Shown here: positions 22,517 to 33,707 of the stretch, piece after piece
Layout: the number at the start of each line of letters is the position of its first letter
Position numbering within the stretch: position 1 is the stretch's first letter
DNA from: Heterodera schachtii
Lineage: Eukaryota; Nematoda; Chromadorea; Rhabditida; Heteroderidae
Direction: 5' to 3'
DNA length: 64,000 bases
Assembly (NCBI GenBank): GCA_023374025.1
Contig: SIJG01000005.1
Span: 316,680-380,679 of the forward strand
Program-made: the position numbers and the translations under genes
Notes under the pieces: model-generated
Told to the model about the DNA's origin: nothing
Database searches by the model: none
What the model saw: the letters and a program-made list of their open reading frames with translations, nothing else

Positions 22517-23260
22517 AATATGCGCATAAAATATGCGCTAAAAATCCCCCAAATATGCCCTAAAAACCCGAAAAATGCCCAAATATGCACTAAAATATGC
22601 CTTAAAAAACTGCCAAAAATGGCTTAAATTTTCAAAAAGTCGATCCTTAGGGGTGTATTTTTTGCTTTTTTCGCATTTTTCTTATGAAAATTTCCAAAAA
22701 ATGACTGAAATATGCTCTCAAAACGAAAAATGGCCAAATATGCATTTATTCTCAAAAACCCTCAAAATATGCTTTTAATGCACTAAAAACCTTCACCAAA
22801 TCAAAAAATTTTAATGCAGAAATGCTATTTTTGAGCCCCTTTCTTCATTGTTTTTTTGGGCTGTTGTTAAGCTACTTTTCGAGTTATTAGTGCCTATTTT
22901 CTAGTCTTTTATTTTTAGCGCCTAAAAAACTTAAAAATTTTTGAAAAAGCCTATTTTTTGCCTGGAATTTTGCCCAAAATTATTAACAAAAATGCAATAA
23001 AAACGAAATAAAAGTTTAATTAATTAATATCTATTCACCTCCTACATGATCAATAGTGAGCTTCACTGCCGAAAATCTTGAGATTTGATTTGCAAAAACA
23101 ACCGATAAAATTTCTGCTGAAGAAATTTTTTAAATTTAATTTGCACCCCCATAATTTTCAATTTTTTATGCATATTTGGTCAATTTTACGATTTTTGTGC
23201 ATATTTGGCAAATTTATTTGCATATCTGTGTTGTTAGTATGCATACTCATTTCAATTGAT
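22510..23260. mobile_element. truncated copy of the ATGCATATTT-rich MITE family
   Basis: Many words of the type AAATATGC / GCATATTTGG occur at both sides. The segment near 22630-22700 matches the complement of part of the complete element at 53541-54206 (the shared block includes GATCCTTAGGGGTGTATTTT). The TAGGGCTATAAATTATATGC end is missing, so this copy is truncated or rearranged. Confidence 0.5.
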
Positions 23261-23348
23261 AAAACTTTATCAGTTAATAAATTGTACAAAAAGAATGAGA
23301 AAATGCCAAGTTGGGAAAATGAAATGGAAATAAAATGAGCAAAAAGAT

Positions 23349-25703
23349 GTAAATCTCAAGGAATTGCAACTCAGGCTCCGCCATGTCGATGTTTTTGCGC
23401 ACGTCCAACGAATTGAATTTGGCCAAAATGGACAGCAAAATGTTCTGCGTCAAATCCTGAATGAAAAAACGACTTAAATTTCGCTTTTTGAATGAAATGC
23501 CACAATTTTTGGCACACACACCAAATCCGGTGACGAGCAAAGCGATGCCAAATTGGTGAAGCCGGAAATGTCGGCGAACAGAATGGAGTCGTAAATCTCA
23601 CGGAATTGCAACTCAGGCTCCGCCATGTCGATGTTTTTGCGCACGTCCAACGAATTGAATTTGGCCAAAATGGACAGCAAAATGTTCTGCGTCAAATCCT
23701 GAATGAAAAAACGACTTAAATTTCGCTTTTTGAATGAAATGCCATAATTTTTGGCATACACACCAAATCCGGTGACGAGCAAAGCGATGCCAAATTGGTG
23801 AAGCCGGAAATGTCGGCGAACAGAATGGAGTCGTAAATCTCACGGAATTGCAACTCAGGCTCCGCCATGTCGATGTTTTTGCGCACGTCCAACGAATTGA
23901 ATTTGGCCAAAATGGACAGCAAAATGTTCTGCGTCAAATCCTGAATGAAAAAACGACTTAAATTTCGCTTTTTGAATGAAATGCCACAATTTTTGGCACA
24001 CACACCAAATCCGGTGACGAGCAAAGCGATGCCAAATTGGTGAAGCCGGAAATGTCGGCGAACAGAATGGAGTCGTAAATCTCACGGAATTGCAACTCAG
24101 GCTCCGCCATGTCGATGTTTTTGCGCACGTCCAACGAATTGAATTTGGCCAAAATGGACAGCAAAATGTTCTGCGTCAAATCCTGAATGAAAAAACGACT
24201 TAAATTTCGCTTTTTGAATGAAATGCCATAATTTTTGGCATACACACCAAATCCGGTGACGAGCAAAGCGATGCCAAATTGGTGAAGCCGGAAATGTCGG
24301 CGAACAGAATGGAGTCGTAAATCTCACGGAATTGCAACTCAGGCTCCGCCATGTCGATGTTTTTGCGCACGTCCAACGAATTGAATTTGGCCAAAATGGA
24401 CAGCAAAATGTTCTGCGTCAAATCCTGAATGAAAAAACGACTTAAATTTCGCTTTTTGAATGAAATGCCATAATTTTTGGCATACACACCAAATCCGGTG
24501 ACGAGCAAAGCGATGCCAAATTGGTGAAGCCGGAAATGTCGGCGAACAGAATGGAGTCGTAAATCTCACGGAATTGCAACTCAGGCTCCGCCATGTCGAT
24601 GTTTTTGCGCACGTCCAACGAATTGAATTTGGCCAAAATGGACAGCAAAATGTTCTGCGTCAAATCCTGAATGAAAAAACGACTTAAATTTCGCTTTTTG
24701 AATGAAATGCCATAATTTTTGGCATACACACCAAATCCGGTGACGAGCAAAGCGATGCCAAATTGGTGAAGCCGGAAATGTCGGCGAACAGAATGGAGTC
24801 GTAAATCTCACGGAATTGCAACTCAGGCTCCGCCATGTCGATGTTTTTGCGCACGTCCAACGAATTGAATTTGGCCAAAATGGACAGCAAAATGTTCTGC
24901 GTCAAATCCTGAATGAAAAAACGACTTAAATTTCGCTTTTTGAATGAAATGCCACAATTTTTGGCACACACACCAAATCCGGTGACGAGCAAAGCGATGC
25001 CAAATTGGTGAAGCCGGAAATGTCGGCGAACAGAATGGAGTCGTAAATCTCACGGAATTGCAACTCCGGCTCCGCCATGTCGATGTTTTTGCGCACGTCC
25101 AACGAATTGAATTTGGCCAAAATGGACAGCAAAATGTTCTGCGTCAAATCCTGAATGAAAAAACGACTTAAATTTCGCTTTTTGAATGAAATGCCATAAT
25201 TTTTGGCATACACACCAAATCCGGTGACGAGCAAAGCGATGCCAAATTGGTGAAGCCGGAAATGTCGGCGAACAGAATGGAGTCGTAAATCTCACGGAAT
25301 TGCAACTCCGGCTCCGCCATGTCGATGTTTTTGCGCACGTCCAACGAATTGAATTTGGCCAAAATGGACAGCAAAATGTTCTGCGTCAAATCCTGAATGA
25401 AAAAACGACTTAAATTTCGCTTTTTGAATGAAATGCCACAATTTTTGGCACACACACCAAATCCGGTGACGAGCAAAGCGATGCCAAATTGGTGAAGCCG
25501 GAAATGTCGGCGAACAGAATGGAGTCGTAAATCTCACGGAATTGCAACTCCGGCTCCGCCATGTCGATGTTTTTGCGCACGTCCAACGAATTGAATTTGG
25601 CCAAAATGGACAGCAAAATGTTCTGCGTCAAATCCTGAATGAAAAAACGACTTAAATTCCGCTTTTTGAAAGAAATGCCGCCATCTTTGGCATACCCACC
25701 AAA
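23349..25703. repeat. tandem array of 242-bp units, nine complete plus a partial tenth
   Basis: Unit starts (GTAAATCTCA) recur exactly every 242 bases at 23349, 23591, 23833, 24075, 24317, 24559, 24801, 25043, 25285 and 25527; the last unit diverges after about 25660 and ends near 25703. Units are nearly identical. One linked variant pair in the spacer (CACAATTTTTGGCACAC versus CATAATTTTTGGCATAC) alternates irregularly. One silent C/A difference (CTCAGG versus CTCCGG on the + strand) separates the last three units from the first seven. On the - strand every unit is a 177-base exon plus a 65-base intron (next entry). Confidence 0.95.
23360..25634 (-). pseudogene. multiplied adenylyl cyclase catalytic-domain exon
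   Basis: Each unit read on the - strand has CATTCAG, then 59 codons, then GTGTGT. The peptide contains TQNILLSILAKFNSLDV, then QFREIYDSILFADISGFTNL and ASLCSSPDL. This matches the start of class III cyclase catalytic domains, where the FADI aspartate binds metal and GFT follows. Exon starts lie at 25634, 25392, 25150, 24908, 24666, 24424, 24182, 23940 and 23698, each exon being 177 bases. The tenth (from 23456) loses its match at about 23360. The exon is symmetric (phase 0, multiple of three), so any number could be spliced in frame and all copies are open. The rest of a cyclase (membrane segments, remainder of C1, C2) was not found on either side. It is either a non-functional exon array or part of a gene whose other exons I could not see. 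Confidence 0.75.
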
Positions 25704-25734
25704 TTTTGCTGCTGCAAGTTCTGAACTTGCAAGT

Positions 25735-25983
25735 TCAGCAATTCGGGTAGTGTGATTTGTCGGCGCCTCGGACGAGTTCCAGGCTCAGGATCAGGTCCTC
25801 ATCATTTGCTTCTTCGTCCTCCGGTCCCTGCTGATTTGCGCCATCGTTGTCGTCCCAGTCTCCTTGACCTTCGTCGCCTTGTTGATTCGGTGCTGGTCGA
25901 ATTTGTGCGAAGTATTTGTGCAGACGACAAAGCAAACAAATGGAAAAAAGTAAAAGAAGCGTCAGCCAAAATCCAACGTCCAT
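25735..25983 (-). CDS. small single-pass membrane protein, unidentified
   Basis: 82-codon frame starting MDVGFWLTLLLLFSICLLCR (signal anchor or signal peptide), followed by HKYFAQIRPAP and a very acidic Asp/Glu/Asn/Gln-rich tail ending in TGA. The ATG is preceded two bases upstream by GCTTTTAG, which could serve as a cis- or trans-splice acceptor. The frame also stays open 22 codons further upstream. It lies just upstream (on the - strand) of the cyclase exon array and could be a leader exon of the same transcription unit, but no good donor is visible. Confidence 0.4.
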   Translation of the reverse strand: MDVGFWLTLLLLFSICLLCRLHKYFAQIRPAPNQQGDEGQGDWDDNDGANQQGPEDEEANDEDLILSLELVRGADKSHYPNC

Positions 25984-26799
25984 GTCTAAAAGCATAAGGT
26001 ATACATTAAAAAGAACATTTGTTAAGTTTCTAGTACATTTATGAACCAATCAACTAATATTTTGGTTTTTGTAAAACGAAAAAGATAGTTAGAAACTAAA
26101 AAATGCTTATCAATAATCTCTTTTCGTAAGTTTTAGCCAATGACACATACATACATAAGTCAGATTCTTTAATGATACCCTGTGGCAATTATTCAACTAT
26201 AAAATTAATAATATAAAACTGAGAAAAACTAGTTAATTAGGCTCGTAAAATTTAGGAGAACCATTAAAAATGTCGTTGGTTAAAAACAAAATTTTTTTTT
26301 GCAAAGATTGCTGAGGAGAGAAAAAAGTGAAAAAATAGAGAAAAATTTTGAGTATTTATGCAATTGGAAATTGGTGAACAAGTGAACATTTGTGAGAGAA
26401 TTTACATGGTTAACACTGTTTTTGAGAAATGATTTTCAAATCGCCAAATGCGAACTTTTTCAAAAAGAAATTCTTCTGCTCAATGCTTTTTGGTTAATCA
26501 CTCATAAATCGCTTTATCACCCATTAAAATGAAAAATTTAGGAATCATTTGAAATGTTGAAAAATTTTCTAATTTTTTTATAACGATTCAAACTGTGTAA
26601 AATTCTTTTCTGTACTTTAAGCAAATTAATTAGCATTTATAAATTTAGTGTTTTCTAATGCGTAAGAGATAAGAACATAGCCAGCAAAAATTTTTTTGTT
26701 TTTTCTTTTGAAAATCAAAAAAATCATTGAAAATCCTTTAATATCTTGGTACGAATCGGAGTGCGAATCGGGTGTTTACCACAAATAGCACCGACGCGG
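25984..26799. other. AT-rich spacer between two - strand genes
   Basis: No splice-supported coding sequence was seen. It should contain the 3' UTR of the Death+SEFIR gene and possibly the promoter of the small membrane protein, but no signal is distinctive. Confidence 0.4.
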
Positions 26800-29700
26800 T
26801 CAATTTGTCATCATCATCGTCATTTTCTGCTGCCCTTTCTGTTGTTGTTTTTGCTGCTGTTCAAACAGTCGTTGGCACAACGCCTCAAAGTCTTGCGGGA
26901 AACGGTAGTGAAGCGTATTGCCGGGCCAACCGCGCGGGATGTGCTCGGGCCGGCACCCCTGCATCAGCACCACTCGAAAGCGACGGTTCTGATTGGCGTT
27001 GAACAGCACCTGCGATTTGATTTACCATTTAATCATCAGATATTGTGGTTTTGTTGTGTTGTAAGGTTTTTTTTTTGTCTTGAAATTCTTTTTTACCATT
27101 TAGCCATCCCCGAAAATTTTTAAAATATTAAAAACAGAAAAATACGGTATATTGAATGAATAGAACTTTAATTTTTTTTTTTTAACAAAATTTTGATCTG
27201 AAAATTTTAAAAATATTGCCAAAATTGTCAATTTTTTCCCATGTGGCGACTCAACAAGGCTGGCGGACTCTCAAATCATAAATTTTCTTAAAAAATTGGT
27301 CGAAATGGCGTCATCTGATCGTTTTTTGTGCAAAAATTTGGGATCGTCTTTGGATCAGGGATTCCATCGGGTTTTTTTTATTGGAGTCTGATCAGCATTA
27401 CGAAGTTTTTTTTTTAAATTATAAATTAGGGCCCACCCGTTTCGGCGCTCACGTTTCGGCGCTCACGTTTCGGCGCCAGCTCGTTTTTCCACTTAGCTTT
27501 TTTCTTTGGAATCCAAATCCAACAATCTTGGTATCATTCGAAAGCTCTTAACATGCTTTATTAGCCTTATCAAAAATGAAAAGTTTTTCAAGCCTGGAAA
27601 AAATTTTATTGAGAAAAAACTTGAAAATTTCGACTTTTTCGCAATTTTCATGTATAACTTTTTTGATATTTGTCTAATCGTGAAGCAATAGCTTAGAAAA
27701 AGCTTCTAAACATGATAAGCTTTCGAATGATATCAAAAATGTTGGATTTGGATGACATTGAAAAAAGTTAGAGAAAGCTATATTGGAAAAACATGCTGGC
27801 GCCGAAACGTGCGCGCCGAAACGTGAGCGCCGAAACGTGAGCGCCGAAACGAGGTGGACCCTAAATTAGACCCAAAAATTTGAAATTTTCATACGGCTTT
27901 ATAATTGAAAAATAAGAAAATCAATCAATAAAAAATAATAATCTACCTCATTATATGTCATCTGGTGCAAGTACAGCTTCATTCTGACTCTCTGGTCAAT
28001 CTGCGGCTGCTGATCATCCGGGGGATCGGAGGCGGAGATGTGATCGGCGGCGCTGATCAGCTCGGCATAATCAGGACTCAGTTCCATCACCACTTGATCA
28101 GCCCGGTCAAAGTGCCGGGACACTGAGCCGAGCAGGTCCTGATCACTCATGCACTGATCAACATCAACAATCTGGAGAAAAAGGAAAATAAATTTTAAAA
28201 AATTAAAATGAAAAGTCCAATTCTTTAATTTACAGTTGTAATTTTGGTTTTGACTGGCCTGGATCATTGCATGGATTTTTATTGGATCCCGAGGTCCAAT
28301 CCATTTTTCAGTAACCTTGATTTTTCCTGGGTTTTGGCCCAGGAAATTCAGGTCCCGGTCAAACAGCCAGGTCCCCAGGCATTTTTCCAAATTTCAAACA
28401 AAGTTTTTAATTGGATACAAAAGGGATTTTCTTAATTCTCCCGTCAGGCAACAATTCAAGTGGTTTTTAGAATTCGTCTAGTAAAAGGGACCATTTGAAA
28501 AGGCCTCACTCCTTTATATTTGCAAGCATTGATAATTTTCCCCATTTTCTAATCATCATCACCCACTACTGACTTTGATGCCCTCCTCTTGGGCGTAAAT
28601 TTCCAAATTTTTGATCAGCATTTTGTGAAATTTTCTGAGTTCCCGATTCCGCTGGTTTTCATGATGCAAAATGAGGATGAAGCGTTGCTTCTGCTGGTGA
28701 TTTTGTTGTTGCGCTTGTGACCCAGCAGAAGCATTGTTGATCAGTGATCGGACAAAGGCTGTGCTGCTGGTGGATGGCGAATTATGACTGATCGATGCGG
28801 AATCGTAGCTGCTGCTATTGTTGATCAGTGCCGGATCGGCCAAAGATTGCGGCGCCTCGGGCCGCCGATGGCATTCATCCGCACCCATAGGCCTAAGGAA
28901 ATAAATTTTTCGTAAAAAATAGCAAAACTTTTTTTTTACTCTATATTATAAGAAGTTGTGAACTTATGATTATTGTGAACGCCCACAATTTCTTTATAAT
29001 AGGAATGAGAAATTAATTACTATTTTTCTTAAAAATTTTTATAAAATCGTTGAAAAACGTTGGAATTTTCTTATAAAAACCTGATTTGTTCTTGAAAATT
29101 CTAGGTTTGAAAAAAAAATTTTTTTCCATAAGGGTGGGACGAGCTGCACCCCCAAGACCAGCCCACATATCAGATTTTATTTAAAAAAAAATAAAATTTT
29201 GATGAAAACTGCTATGCCTATCGGCACCGTCCGCCGGACCTCCCCCTCGCCCCTCCCCGTTCCCTCCTCAACTTAGGCGCAAAAGCCTAACCGAAACATT
29301 TTTTGGCGAAATTTTGTTAATTTAAAATTTTTGTATGGGCGAGACGACCTTTTGCACCCTCAAAAACTCACGGAAACTGCTTTTAAGCTGAAAATAAAAA
29401 GTAAATTAGGGACCCCCATTTTTTGGATTGCCGAATGTTTGTTTACCAAGGCCTAATGTGAGTTTTATTTCTTTAGATTTTCATACTTTGCAGCAAATTG
29501 CCGAATACTGATCAGCACATCAATGCGTTCGGCCTCACCGATCAGCTCCAAAATTTTCAACAACGGCTCTTCGCCAAACCGACGCATCAGAGCGCCCATC
29601 GGATCTCAAAAAAAAAAAAAAAAAAACAATTAAATTTTGAATAAAATATATGTTTAAATAAAAATTCTTGATTATAATTTTGCGAAAAAACAAGCATTAT

Positions 29701-30908
29701 TTTAATTCTTGATATCATTCTATAGCCCTAAATATTCTCGATTATCCTGCGAAATATCAAAAAACTTCTTTAGGTTTCCAAAAAATTATAAACTAAGAAT
29801 GTTCGGAAAACTTTTTGGAATGTTATTGAGATTTTTTGAAATTTTGTAGGTTAATAGAAATCACTTGGAGCTAACGAATGATATCAAGAATTAGAAAATT
29901 TGGTTTATCTTTTTAATTTAATTGGGAGGCTCGCACTTTTTGTCCTCCGCCTCATTTGCACAATTTGGTCAATGTCGAGGCCCAAATGTGCGGCCACAAA
30001 CTCCCAATTCCGCATGGAGCCGCAGCCGGGCGGGTTCAGCCGCTGCTCCAACAGTTGGGCCATTTCGGCACGCAAATGCCGAACACGGACAATGCCGCCG
30101 GCGGCGGCGGTGGGGACAGCAGATATACCATTTTTGTTGCTGCCATTGTTGTTTTTGTCTTCGCAAATGCCATTGGCATTTTGGCGAAGATGTCGTCGCC
30201 ATGGGTGCAACAAATCGGAGGAGGACGGAGGCGAACAAATGGTCAAAAAGGCGGCGTCGGCATCATCATCATCGACCACAAGCTGCGGAGGAAGGATTTT
30301 TTTTATTTTTTTTGTAATATCGGCTAGAGTCCAATGTCAAAAAAGTCTAAATTTCATATTATTCGCTGCGCTATTTATGAGAAACGAGGGTTCGGTGCCG
30401 CTTACAATTAATTAGCAGCGCGCCGATAAAATTTTCTTGAAATAAATTTTGATAGATTTTGTATTCACCTACAATAAATTTGCGTAAACCTTGATAAAAA
30501 TGCTATTTTTTCTTTTTAGGCCTAACTTTTTTTAAAATTTTATACATAAATGGAGAATCCCTTGGGTGCACGCACATACATTTATTCTTATTTTATTAAG
30601 TTTTTATTTTCCCCGTCTGCGCAGACTTTTCAACAAATTATGCGCCATTTCGGCAGAAAGCCCTCATTTCCGTGCAAAACCGCCTAGCATTTTATGTTGC
30701 CCAATTTTAAAGTGCGGCGCCAAGTCCGAACCTTGGCATTCTGCTGGTGCTCATCATTTCGGCCGATCAGCAGCTGTTGCTGCTCCAACTGCTGCTGCTG
30801 CTGTTGGTTTTGATCAGTGCCGCTGTTTTCCAGATCGCCGCCCGAGGGCAAATCCAATGCAATTGTCACCGTTTGACTCTGCTCATCCTCCTCCTCCCCG
30901 TCGTCCAT
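26800..30908 (-). CDS. actl-1: ACTL-1/Act1(CIKS)-like adaptor with Death and SEFIR domains
   Basis: Predicted cytoplasmic adaptor of interleukin-17-type receptor signalling. Six exons with agreeing phases: 30908-30732, 30282-29937, 29604-29487, 28892-28574, 28171-27947, 27009-26800 (464 residues). Residues 1-120 are acidic, Gln/Asn-rich linker. About 123-210 is a Death domain: VRHLRAEMAQLLEQRL, NWEFVAAHLGLDIDQI and PMGALMRRFGEEP..LKILELIGEAERIDV. About 283-455 is a SEFIR domain: QRFILILHH, IVDVDQCMSDQDLL, VVMELSPDYAELISA (compare AISPKY in Act1), LHQMTYNE, FRVVLMQGCRPEHIPRGW and LHYRFPQDFEALCQRL. The C-terminus is Gln/Lys-rich. The first ATG of exon 1 is used. The acceptor of exon 3 is TTTGAG, unusual but preceded by 18 T. 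In C. elegans ACTL-1 works with ILCR-1/2 and IRAK-like PIK-1; assignment here rests on domain content, so a divergent SEFIR receptor relative is not fully excluded, although no membrane segment is present. Confidence 0.85.
27428..27863. repeat. foldback repeat with CGTTTCGGCGCTCA arrays, in intron 5 of the SEFIR gene
   Basis: The left end TAGGGCCCACCCGTTTCGGC is followed by three CGTTTCGGCGC words. The right end carries four complementary GCGCCGAAACG words and GGTGGACCCTA. The interior holds CAATCTTGGTATCATTCGAA near 27522 and its inverse near 27720-27760, forming a hairpin. A clean target duplication could not be defined. Confidence 0.7.
29780..29912. repeat. half copy of the foldback core in intron 2 of the SEFIR gene
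   Basis: Contains GGTTAATAGAAATCACTTGG and AACGAATGATATCAAGAATT, the inverted arm of the TTGGTATCATTC core, without the opposite arm or terminal arrays. Confidence 0.45.
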
Positions 30909-31242
30909 TCCAAAATATTTTTTTTTACAAATTTGGTTAATTTTTATTTGATGCTTGAAGGCATGCCGAATAAAAGCCAGATTCTGCAACCTGCCTCAAA
31001 TCTTTGGCCTTTAAGGCAAATTTATTAAAGGCTTTAAGAGGACATATAATTTTTGCTCAACGAGTTCGTTTTTGTGGCATTTTATTCGTCCACTTATAAA
31101 TACTAAACAGAATGCCAAATTAAAAATTGCCAAATTTAAAATATCAATCCAACCTCTAATGTCATCCTGTACCATCAGGGCCCAAATTCGTCCTTGAAAT
31201 TGGACCCTCTAACTTGGAAAATTTTAAAATATCCCTGAATCG
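30909..31242. other. short upstream region of the SEFIR gene
   Basis: AT-rich. It should hold the promoter and 5' UTR of the - strand gene starting at 30908. No TATA-like or splice-leader signal can be singled out. Confidence 0.35.
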
Positions 31243-31677
31243 GTTTACCTCAGTTCGGCCGTCACGGTTCGGCCCCAGCGTGTTTTTCCAATATAACTTT
31301 CTATAACTTTTTTCTTTGTAATCCAAATCCAACATTGTTGGTATCATTCGAAAGCTTATCATGTTTAGAAGCTTTTTCTAAGCTATTGCTTAGCGATTAG
31401 ACAATTACCAAAAAAGTTATACATGAAAATTGCGAAAAAGTCGAAATTTTTGAAGTTTTTTCTTAATAAATTTTTTCCAGGCTTAAATTTTTTTTGTTTT
31501 TTTAGCAAGGCTAATAAAGCATGTTAAGAGCTTTCGAATGATATCAGATTATTGGATTTGGATTATAAATAAAAAAGCTATCGTGGAAAAACACGCTGGG
31601 GCCGAACCGTGCCCGCCGAATCGTGACGGCCGAACCGTGAGGGCCGAACTGTGACGGCCAAACTGAGCGAGTCCGCC
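31243..31677. repeat. foldback repeat with GGTTCGGCCGTCAC-type arrays
   Basis: The left side reads CTCAGTTCGGCCGTCACGGT and ends in CCCCAGCGTGTTTTTCCA. The right side has the complement with five GGCCGAACCGTG-like words and ends in AAACTGAG. The core TTGGTATCATTCGAAAGCTT lies near 31338 and its inverse near 31530. It has the same plan as the repeat at 27428-27863 but a different terminal word. Confidence 0.7.
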
Positions 31678-33492
31678 CTGAATTCAAGATATCTGAAGAA
31701 TCTTTTACTTTTTTTTTAATTTGGTTCAAAAACACACCCAAAAAGCGTTAAATTTATGCTGGTCAAAAACATTTGAATAAAATTAATAATTTTTCATTGC
31801 ATATGATAAAATTTTCACGCGTCCTTGAATTTAACGCTTTTTTCCATTAGGTCCTTGGAAATCAAAAACCTATATCCATCCTTGGAAAGCGAGTTTTTCC
31901 AGTTTTTCCAATGGCAGCCCTGCTGTGCTGTACCTGTGTATGAGGTTCACTGCCGCCGCACTATCCCCCCAATTTCCATCGAATTTTGCTCGGCGGCGGG
32001 GAGGGCAAACAAATCTCTCGTCGTGTTCCTCCCCGACCGTCCCATTCCGTCGCATTCCCCCCCCCCCCCCCCCCCCCCCCCCCGCTTTCATCGTCTTTCC
32101 CATTTAAGGGCGGGGGGGGGGGGTGATGTGTCATCACCCCTGTCCCCTCCCCCCGCCCAATTCTTTGGGTCCCTTCCCTCCATTTCACCCCCCCCCCCCC
32201 ACAAACAGCATAAATTATTCGCAATTTCAACACCCACAAAAATAAATCCTTTCTTGTACAATTCATAAATAAATGTGTGTTTATGTAACATAAGCCCCGC
32301 TTTTCCCAATTCAAAATGATGATGCTTTTGACCCCGAAATACCGCTCATTTTAAAATAGATGGAAGGAATACTGTATTGGCTGGCAACAAGGGACTGTAT
32401 CTTTTTCTCTCGTTCCTCTTTGAGAGTCTCGGTCTTTTGCCATTCTTTCTTTAGAGACTTAAGGAATGCTGGGCCTCATCCAATCTGATTAAGTTATTTT
32501 TTTAATCTCAAAAATTGTTTTACTTTGCACTAGGTATCGGTGCGGGGATCATTCCCTTCATCCGTTCCAAATCGGGGGTGGGAATTATTCCCCGCACCCA
32601 TTCCAAATCGGGGGGGGGGGGATTATTCTCCACATCCATTCCGACTTTGGCTCGGCTCTGTTCCAAGTCTAACTGCTGCTGGTCGGCAGCAACAGCACAA
32701 TTTTCTCCTCCTCTCCCCCACCCCGCGCACCGCTTTTCCCCTCGGGCGCTTGTTCGTCTCCCAAATGAATGAATTGTGTTGTCCGCGTTCTTCCCGTCGC
32801 TCTCCGTCCAACAACAGCAAGCAGAACAGTCAAAATGCATCAATCAAAAATCAACGCTCCGCGCCGCCCCCCGTGGCGTTGTGTTTATATTTTCATTTTA
32901 TTGGAACGTCGCTCTCTTCTCAACCGGCTTCTTCTTCTTCTTCTGCTTTTGCTTCTCCCTTCATTAAATTCCCAACAACGCTCATTGTCAGATCAGCTTC
33001 ACTCACATTGTGCTGATCTAAAAAGATTTTTTTTGATGGCGATTAGAATCCTCAAAAAAAGCCAAAACAGCAAAAATTCCTATTAGGGAATTTTGTTTGT
33101 GTAGATTATTTATTTTGGGTCTTTTTTTGTTTGTTTTTTTAAATTTTTGTTATAATTTTTTTTCTTTATAAACAAAAATTTTCTTAAATTTGAAAAATCT
33201 TCTCAAAAATAATTTTCTAAGGCCTTTTTTCGACTTTTTATGAAAATTTATTCCCCCAACGAAGGTGTTGTTCCCCGACATTTTTGAAATTTCTCCAGCT
33301 ATCCCTGACAAATTTTGTCGGCGAATTTCCTCCCCGAACCCCAACTTTTCACTCCGAAGGGATCGGATCTTAACCCTAATTTTAAGATTTTTTAGAAATT
33401 TTAATACAAATAGAATACATATTGAATTATATTGTCGTCATTCGCTTGCTACAGATTATTTAAAAATACATTCTAATCACATATTCTTTACC
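31678..33492. other. repeat-rich, gene-free stretch with long poly-C/poly-G
   Basis: Poly-C of about 33 bases near 32053-32083, poly-G near 32111-32122 and poly-C near 32190. Near 32540-32640 the words CATTCCAAATCGGGGGTGGG are repeated imperfectly. GC-rich reading frames exist on both strands but none has supporting splice sites or recognisable content. Confidence 0.45.
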
Positions 33493-33500
33493 ATTTAGCT

Positions 33501-33699
33501 TAGGGCTGGTCGCGACCGGGACTGGTACTGAAAAAAAACGGGTACGACTGAGTACCCAGTCCCGGTTTTGACAAATTTTGACCGGGACCGGGAAATTCCC
33601 GGGTTTTTCCCGGTTTTCCCAGCCAAAAAGTCCCGGTTTTTCAACCCGAAAATTCCCGGTCCCGGTTTTTCCCAAAATTCCCGGTCCCGACCAGCCCTA
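33501..33699. mobile_element. hAT-like MITE (199 bp) with TAGGGCTGGTCG ends
   Basis: TAGGGCTGGTCGCGACC at the left and CGACCAGCCCTA at the right. The 8-bp ATTTAGCT is duplicated at 33493-33500 and 33700-33707. The interior is almost wholly CCCGGT / ACCGGG words. Too short to code. Confidence 0.9.
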
Positions 33700-33707
33700 A
33701 TTTAGCT

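Noticed and set aside
23371..25631. 76-residue frames repeated every 242 bases (MRFTTPFCSPTFPASPIWHR) as a tandem gene family
   Set aside because: This is a shifted frame over the cyclase exon array; the phase-0 frame with flanking splice signals explains the sequence better.
23349..25703. CRISPR-like or satellite array
   Set aside because: Units are contiguous 242-bp repeats without unique spacers and contain a recognisable exon; the host is eukaryotic.
31178..31691. CAGGGC ... GCCCTG as hAT ends around the 31.2-kb foldback repeat
   Set aside because: The flanking 8-mers (TGTACCAT and AATTCAAG) do not match, so the true limits are more probably the CTCAGTT/AACTGAG ends.
31825..33086. GC-rich frames on both strands at 31.8-33.1 kb as genes
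   Set aside because: Content follows poly-C/poly-G tracts and repeated CATTCCAAATCGGGG words; no motif and no phase-consistent splice pairs.
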